Assembly (NCBI GenBank): GCA_027623845.1
Contig: JAQBUJ010000056.1
Location: forward strand, 1 to 10,752
Direction: 5' to 3'
Origin: Pseudomonadota bacterium
GTDB lineage: Bacteria > Pseudomonadota > Alphaproteobacteria > Thalassobaculales > Thalassobaculaceae
DNA length: 10,752 nt
The translations under genes were made by a program, and so were the position numbers. Under the pieces are notes generated by a model. The model did no database searches. It saw only the letters and a program-made list of their open reading frames with translations, and was not told the DNA's origin. Shown piece by piece: positions 6,830 through 10,752 of the stretch. How positions within the stretch are numbered: position 1 is the stretch's first letter; each line of letters begins with the position of its first letter.

Positions 6830-7567
6830 TTAGCCTTTTGGCATGGTTTCGTACTTGCCCAGGGTCTGCAACATCCATTGTTGGATATTGTCGCGGCTGG
6901 TCGGCAGTGGTGAAGGCGGCGTTGTGCCGGATGTTCCGGAAGCCCGCTGGGATTGAGCGATAAGTTTGTCCAGGGCATGGGCTGGCGCCGACTGCAGCGC
7001 CTGGGGACCTGCGTCCTCCTGGAAAACCTGCGCTTGAATGCGGGCCGCTGGCGTCGCGAGCGGCTGGTTATGGAGCGAGAATAAACCCGACTGCATCAGC
7101 GCATGGGCAGCGGGCGCAGGGTTTGGGGTAACGGCCAGTTGGCTCGGCGGGCCGGTGGGAGTTGAGGCGATTGACCTTGTGTCCTCTTGCGGGCCGGTAA
7201 ACATCTCCGACGCGGTCTGACCGATATCGGAACCGGTTTCGGCCTCAAAAATACTGTTGGCCAGCGCCGCGACAAGCCCGACCGGCCCGCCGAAGAGCGC
7301 CCCACCCAGGACACGCGGCGCCTGCGCGATCTCATCACCGGTGATGTTGCGATAAAGGGTTGAGACCACGGGAATATGCTGCAGCGGGTTCACCACATCC
7401 AGAATGTCACCAAAGGAGAAACCATCCTTGCCCCAACCATCGGTCGACTTGCTCGGTCCGTCTAGTACGGCAATCTGGTTGGGATCGACGCCCGCTTCGC
7501 CATTCGGTGCGTTATCGAACTGGAAGGGCGACGGGCTGGGCTGAAGGGACGTGATCGGCTGGGTCAT
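6830..7567 (-). CDS. Conserved Pro/Ala-rich protein of unknown function
   Basis: A 245-residue protein whose function I do not recognise. The N-terminal 45 residues are polar and low complexity. Residues about 50-105 form the ordered part: a block containing DILDVVNPLQHIPVVSTLYR, then ITGDEIAQAPRVLGG, then a glycine-rich hydrophobic segment (ALFGGPVGLVAALANSIF) that might insert in or touch a membrane. I have the impression this block recurs in proteins of Rhodospirillales, but I cannot verify that here. Residues 120-225 are Pro, Ala, Thr and Gln rich and probably disordered; the end (DNIQQWMLQTLGKYE) is a predicted helix. There is no classical signal peptide. The ATG is well supported by a perfect AGGAGG 5 nt upstream. 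It precedes the L,D-transpeptidase gene by 23 nt, so a shared transcript and perhaps a cell-envelope role are possible. Confidence 0.8.
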   Translation of the reverse strand: MTQPITSLQPSPSPFQFDNAPNGEAGVDPNQIAVLDGPSKSTDGWGKDGFSFGDILDVVNPLQHIPVVSTLYRNITGDEIAQAPRVLGGALFGGPVGLVAALANSIFEAETGSDIGQTASEMFTGPQEDTRSIASTPTGPPSQLAVTPNPAPAAHALMQSGLFSLHNQPLATPAARIQAQVFQEDAGPQALQSAPAHALDKLIAQSQRASGTSGTTPPSPLPTSRDNIQQWMLQTLGKYETMPKG

Positions 7568-7771
7568 GAAGACCTCCTCATGCCCCTGCGATGCAAGTCA
7601 CGTACCAGCACGGATTCGGGAGAGAGCGCCGGCTTTCAACGCGTTGTCGCGATCACGCTGGGTAAACGCCGGGACCAACGGCAGACTTTTCCGCCAAGCC
7701 GGCAGAGTCTTCCCATGTGGAGTTGGCCCCGTGCAGATGGCCCCGTGCATGTGGCCAAAGGCCGGTCGGTT
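7568..7771. other. Intergenic region between ribA and the unknown-function gene, with short tandem repeat
   Basis: These 204 bases lie downstream of ribA and upstream of the next leftward gene. They contain the AGGAGG site of that gene (7573-7578) and two adjacent copies of TGGCCCCGTGCA starting at 7724 and 7738 (14-bp period). No strong terminator for ribA and no clear leftward promoter could be picked out. Confidence 0.4.
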
Positions 7772-8992
7772 CTAGAAAAGGTGCCCGGTCTTGTCCGCCT
7801 TGGTCCGCAGATAGCTTGCGTTATGTTGGTTTGACGGGAACACGTGGGACACCCGATCGACCACATTCACACCGGCGGCGGCGAGTTGCTGCATCTTGTC
7901 CGGGTTGTTGGTCAGCAGGCGGACCGAATCGATACCAAGTTGACGCAGAATCTCCGCCGCTGGCGCATAAACCCGCTCATCGGCCTCGAAACCGAGCATT
8001 TCGTTGGCGTCGACGGTGTCCACACCAAGATCCTGAAGAGTATAGGCGCGTAGCTTATTGATCAGCCCGATATCGCGGCCTTCCTGGGCGAGATAAACCA
8101 GAACGCCGGCCCCATCGTCGGCGATCGCCTGAATGGCGCCGCGCAGCTGATCGCCGCAATCACAGCGCAGGCTGCCCAACAGATCGCCGGTCAGGCATTG
8201 GGAGTGCAGCCGCACCAGGACCGGTTTGGTTTTGTCGGGTTCGCCGATGACGATCGCGACATGCTCCTCGCCGCCGTCCAGAGGCCTGAAGGCGACCAGG
8301 CGCGCGTTTTCGGCATTGCTGAGCGGCACCCGCGCTGAGGCGGCTTGTACCAGGCGTTGGGCGCGGAGCGTCGGGAATGCCGCAATATGACTGGTTTCCA
8401 CCAGCAATAGCCCGAGGTCGCGACTCCAGTTGGACAGCCGGTCAACATCCACCGATCCCGCCCTGGCGAAAAGAACCGCCGGCAGTAGCCGGGCATATTT
8501 CACCAGCTGCACCGCTCCATGGGCCAGCCCGCCCTCGCGCTCCGGGATGATCGACAAGGTGGCGATGCTGGCCCGTATTCGGTCATCGACGACCTCTTCG
8601 CCACCGAAGGTCGGGTCGGCGATCTGGTGCACCAAATCGGCGTCGGTCCCCATGGGCAGCACGATGCTCTGCACTGTCGTCGGCGCCGCCGATGCTCTGA
8701 GAGCCGCAACGCGATTTCGGGTCAGAGCAACGGTCGGCTGCGAGCCGGTCAGGCGCATCAGCATTCTCAGGCTGTCATGCGTCGCCATTTCGGCGGCCTG
8801 GACGACGACTGCGGCATGATTGTCGGTATCGCGCAGAATGACCATGCCGCCGCGGCGTAGGTCGCCAATCGCGCGGTCGACGGCTATCTGGGCCGCCGAG
8901 GGCATCGTGGTCACCAATGGATTGGCGTGCGCGACCGCAGAAACGTCAAGCGCAGGAGGGTCAGGATCGGACATGCCCGCCATGAACATCAT
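7772..8992 (-). CDS. ribA: GTP cyclohydrolase II with degenerate RibB-like N-terminal domain
   Basis: A 406-residue RibA-type protein. The C-terminal half (about 215-406) is GTP cyclohydrolase II, which converts GTP to the diaminopyrimidine that begins riboflavin synthesis. Zinc ligands are C266, C277 and C279 in HSQCLTGD and LRCDCGDQL. Y317 and R340 align with E. coli RibA Tyr105 and Arg128, and QEGRDIGL and DTVDANEMLGF are also conserved, so this activity should be intact. Residues about 33-210 resemble 3,4-dihydroxy-2-butanone-4-phosphate synthase (RibB), but the acidic DDExRENEGD catalytic segment reads RDTDNHAAVVV, so that activity is probably lost. The start is uncertain: in-frame ATGs occur at 8992, 8989, 8983 and 8974, none with a strong ribosome site; MSDPDPP at 8974 is a reasonable alternative. 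No FMN riboswitch is visible upstream. Confidence 0.93.
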   Translation of the reverse strand: MMFMAGMSDPDPPALDVSAVAHANPLVTTMPSAAQIAVDRAIGDLRRGGMVILRDTDNHAAVVVQAAEMATHDSLRMLMRLTGSQPTVALTRNRVAALRASAAPTTVQSIVLPMGTDADLVHQIADPTFGGEEVVDDRIRASIATLSIIPEREGGLAHGAVQLVKYARLLPAVLFARAGSVDVDRLSNWSRDLGLLLVETSHIAAFPTLRAQRLVQAASARVPLSNAENARLVAFRPLDGGEEHVAIVIGEPDKTKPVLVRLHSQCLTGDLLGSLRCDCGDQLRGAIQAIADDGAGVLVYLAQEGRDIGLINKLRAYTLQDLGVDTVDANEMLGFEADERVYAPAAEILRQLGIDSVRLLTNNPDKMQQLAAAGVNVVDRVSHVFPSNQHNASYLRTKADKTGHLF

Positions 8993-9082
8993 GCCGCCGC
9001 AAGGGTCAAGGGCTCTTGCAAGCCGGGTATGTCTGAGACACTGTTCGGTGGCTTTTATAGGGGCTGGCGTGGAGAGACGAAC

Positions 9083-9976
9083 ATGGCGAATGACGTGCCG
9101 AAAGAGCCGGCGATCTTCGCCGGATATGACCGCGCCGGGCTTGATCGTGAATACGATAATCGCGCAAAAGTCCCGGATGCCGGCGCAATTTCGGAGCGCT
9201 GGCTGGCCGACGGAAAAGCCGCGCGTGCGTCGATGTCGTGTTCGCTGGACGTTCCCTATGGATCACACGAACGCCACAAGCTCGATATTTTCCCGGTGTC
9301 GACGCCGGGGGCGCCGATCCTGGCGTTCGTGCATGGTGGATACTGGCATATGCGGGACAAGACCTTGGTGCATTTCATTGCGCCCTTCTATGTCGCCGCC
9401 GGCATCAATTTCGTCAGCATCGGCTATCGGCTTTGCCCCGAGGTGGGTATTGGCGATGTGGTTGAGGATGTCCGCGACGCGCTAGGCTGGGTGCACGGAC
9501 ACGCGGCGGATTTCGATGGCAATGCCGAGCAATTGTATGTCGCCGGTCACTCCGCCGGCGGCCATCTGGCGGCGATGATGTGCGGGCCATCCGGGATGGC
9601 GCCGGGGATGCTAAAGGGCGGGTGCTCGATCAGCGGCCTGCATGATCTTGAACCTATCCGATTGTGTTATTTGAATGACTCGCTGGGCCTCGATGAGACG
9701 ACCGCCAGGGCGTTGAGCCCGATTGCGTTGGCGCAGGCCCTACGCCCTGGCGCCGAAGACCTGCCGCCCCTGATCCTGACGGTCGGCGGGGATGAAGGTG
9801 TGGAATATCTGCGCCAACGCGACGACTTGGCGGCAGCCCTACGCACGGCGCGGCAGCCGGTCAGCATCGTTGAAAATCCCGGCACCAATCATTTCAGCGC
9901 TTGCGAGGCGTTTTGCGATCCGGCGCACCCGCTTTCCGACGCGATGTTGCGTTTGATCCTCGCGCCGCGATTTTGA
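9083..9976 (+). CDS. Alpha/beta hydrolase, kynurenine-formamidase-like
   Basis: A 297-residue alpha/beta-hydrolase. The oxyanion motif HGGYW is at residues 84-88. The nucleophile S157 lies in AGHSAGGHLAA. The likely acid is D237 (VGGDEGVEY) and the base H270 (PGTNHFS). The HGGYW plus GHSAGGH pair and the short N-terminal helical region (YDRAGLDREYDNRA) match the arylformamidase/kynurenine-formamidase group, which hydrolyses N-formylkynurenine in tryptophan breakdown; related members are general carboxylesterases, so the substrate is not certain. There is no signal peptide, so it is cytoplasmic. I chose ATG 9083, which has GGAG 8 nt upstream, although the frame stays open about 156 nt further up into the ribA region; that extension is Arg-rich and antisense to ribA. 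It diverges from ribA across 90 nt, and no other tryptophan-catabolism gene is in view. Confidence 0.85.
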   Translation: MANDVPKEPAIFAGYDRAGLDREYDNRAKVPDAGAISERWLADGKAARASMSCSLDVPYGSHERHKLDIFPVSTPGAPILAFVHGGYWHMRDKTLVHFIAPFYVAAGINFVSIGYRLCPEVGIGDVVEDVRDALGWVHGHAADFDGNAEQLYVAGHSAGGHLAAMMCGPSGMAPGMLKGGCSISGLHDLEPIRLCYLNDSLGLDETTARALSPIALAQALRPGAEDLPPLILTVGGDEGVEYLRQRDDLAAALRTARQPVSIVENPGTNHFSACEAFCDPAHPLSDAMLRLILAPRF

Positions 9977-10183
9977 AATCGTGCCGGCCAAGCAGTAGAG
10001 CAGGGCGACCATCGGTCGCGGGATGCGATCCAGCGCGGTGAAATGACGCGATCTCGCGCCCACGTGATTAGACGCTGTGTGGCTTTTTAGAAGCGGGTTA
10101 CTATATCGGATAAAGGGTGACGGTCTCGCCAAGGCGTGGTTGGTCGCGGATTCGGACCATAATCAAGATGGGCGGTGAATTAA
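9977..10183. promoter_or_regulatory. Intergenic region upstream of the response-regulator gene
   Basis: These 207 bases hold a perfect 6-bp inverted repeat GCGACC-ATC-GGTCGC (10005-10019), possibly the hydrolase terminator but without a T tract. They also hold an AT-richer patch at 10084-10114. There TTTAGA (10086-10091) and GATAAA (10109-10114) are 17 nt apart and could form a weak sigma70-type promoter for the response regulator. Both calls are tentative. I see no RNA gene. Confidence 0.3.
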
Positions 10184-10752
10184 ATGACCATGACCAGCGG
10201 CAAGAAAGTACTCCTTGTTGACGATGACGAGGCGCTTCGTGAAGCGCTTGGCGAGCAACTTGAGCTGCATGAGGAATTCGTCACCGACATGGCGGCGACA
10301 GGCGCCCAGGGGCTGGAAAACGCGAAAACCACCCATTACGATATCGTGCTTCTCGACGTCGGACTCCCGGACATGGACGGCAGGGATGTTTGCCGGTTGA
10401 TGCGGCGCAACGGCGTAAAATCGCCAATTATCATGCTGACCGGGCAAGACAGCGATTCCGATACCATTCTCGGTCTTGACGCCGGCGCCAATGACTACAT
10501 CACCAAACCTTTCAAGATCGCCATTCTGTTGGCCAGGATGCGGGCGCATTTGCGGCAACATGAACAAAGTGACGATGCGGTTTTCACGATCGGCCCCTAC
10601 AGCTTTAGGCCCAGCGCTAAGATTCTCATCGACGAGAACCGAAATCGCAAGGTCAGGTTGACCGAAAAGGAAACCGCCATTTTGAAATACCTATACCGAA
10701 CCGGCGACCGGATGGTGAAACGCGAAACGTTACTTGGCGAGGTTTGGGGCTA
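10184..10752 (+). CDS. OmpR-family response regulator (3' end outside window)
   Basis: At least 189 codons run open to the right edge. Residues about 8-122 are a receiver domain: the acidic pocket is VDDDE (12-16), the phospho-acceptor is D58 in VLLDVGLPD, the conserved threonine lies in IIMLTGQD, and the lysine in YITKPF. From about 130 on, a winged-helix DNA-binding domain of the OmpR/PhoB type begins (VRLTEKETAILKYLYR, then RETLLGEVWG) and is cut before the recognition helix ends. It would bind DNA when phosphorylated by a partner histidine kinase, which is not in the window. The ATG at 10184 has GGTGA 5 nt upstream; a second ATG six bases later is an alternative start. The receiver-to-DNA-binding linker is short, as is usual for this subfamily. 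Its targets are unknown. Confidence 0.9.
   Translation, partial: MTMTSGKKVLLVDDDEALREALGEQLELHEEFVTDMAATGAQGLENAKTTHYDIVLLDVGLPDMDGRDVCRLMRRNGVKSPIIMLTGQDSDSDTILGLDAGANDYITKPFKIAILLARMRAHLRQHEQSDDAVFTIGPYSFRPSAKILIDENRNRKVRLTEKETAILKYLYRTGDRMVKRETLLGEVWG

Noticed and set aside
6807..6878. Longer N-terminus for the L,D-transpeptidase from ATG 6878.
   Set aside because: It would overlap the upstream gene by 49 nt and add a basic stretch outside the domain; GTG 6806 has a far better ribosome site.
8927..9082. N-terminal extension of the hydrolase frame.
   Set aside because: It is antisense to ribA and its leader, is Arg-rich, and has no family match. ATG 9083 with its GGAG explains the start.
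8820..9485. 221-codon plus-strand open frame spanning the ribA start and the hydrolase start.
   Set aside because: It overlaps two real genes in other frames, and its Arg/Ser/Met-rich translation shows no domain.

Overview
The window looks like a piece of an alphaproteobacterial chromosome, probably Rhodospirillales-like. The evidence is a GC-rich gene set, a Gram-negative porin, an OmpR-type response regulator, a RibA with a degenerate RibB-like front half, and a TPR-sulfotransferase. No mobile element, CRISPR array, rRNA or tRNA could be supported. The taxonomic guess rests on protein style only.

Layout. (1) 2-313: 3' end of an outer-membrane porin, followed by a clear hairpin terminator. 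(2) 466-6258: a sulfotransferase island. One PAPS-dependent sulfotransferase (ST1) runs leftward. Diverging from it is a rightward, tightly spaced unit: a JmjC/cupin 2-oxoglutarate oxygenase of the ribosomal-oxygenase type (GTG start), a second sulfotransferase (ST2) paralogous to ST1, a 640-residue TPR-sulfotransferase with a tyrosylprotein-sulfotransferase-like active site, and a YggS/PLPBP-type PLP protein. Gaps are 15, 12 and 1 nt. (3) 6285-8992: leftward genes for a short YkuD-type L,D-transpeptidase without a signal peptide, a conserved Pro/Ala-rich protein of unknown function, and RibA. (4) 9083-9976: an alpha/beta hydrolase of the kynurenine-formamidase type, divergent from ribA. (5) 10184-end: an OmpR-family response regulator cut by the window edge.

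How the genes may work together. The most interesting block is 466-5546: one Fe(II)/2-oxoglutarate hydroxylase with all expected metal and co-substrate residues, plus three sulfotransferases with intact PAPS-binding and catalytic residues. Hydroxylation can create the hydroxyl that a sulfotransferase then modifies. The TPR array gives the large enzyme a plausible protein- or peptide-recognition arm. A dedicated hydroxylation/sulfation modification system is therefore a reasonable but unproven hypothesis. No substrate gene could be identified in the window. The ribA, L,D-transpeptidase, hydrolase and response-regulator genes look like ordinary chromosomal housekeeping or regulatory genes.
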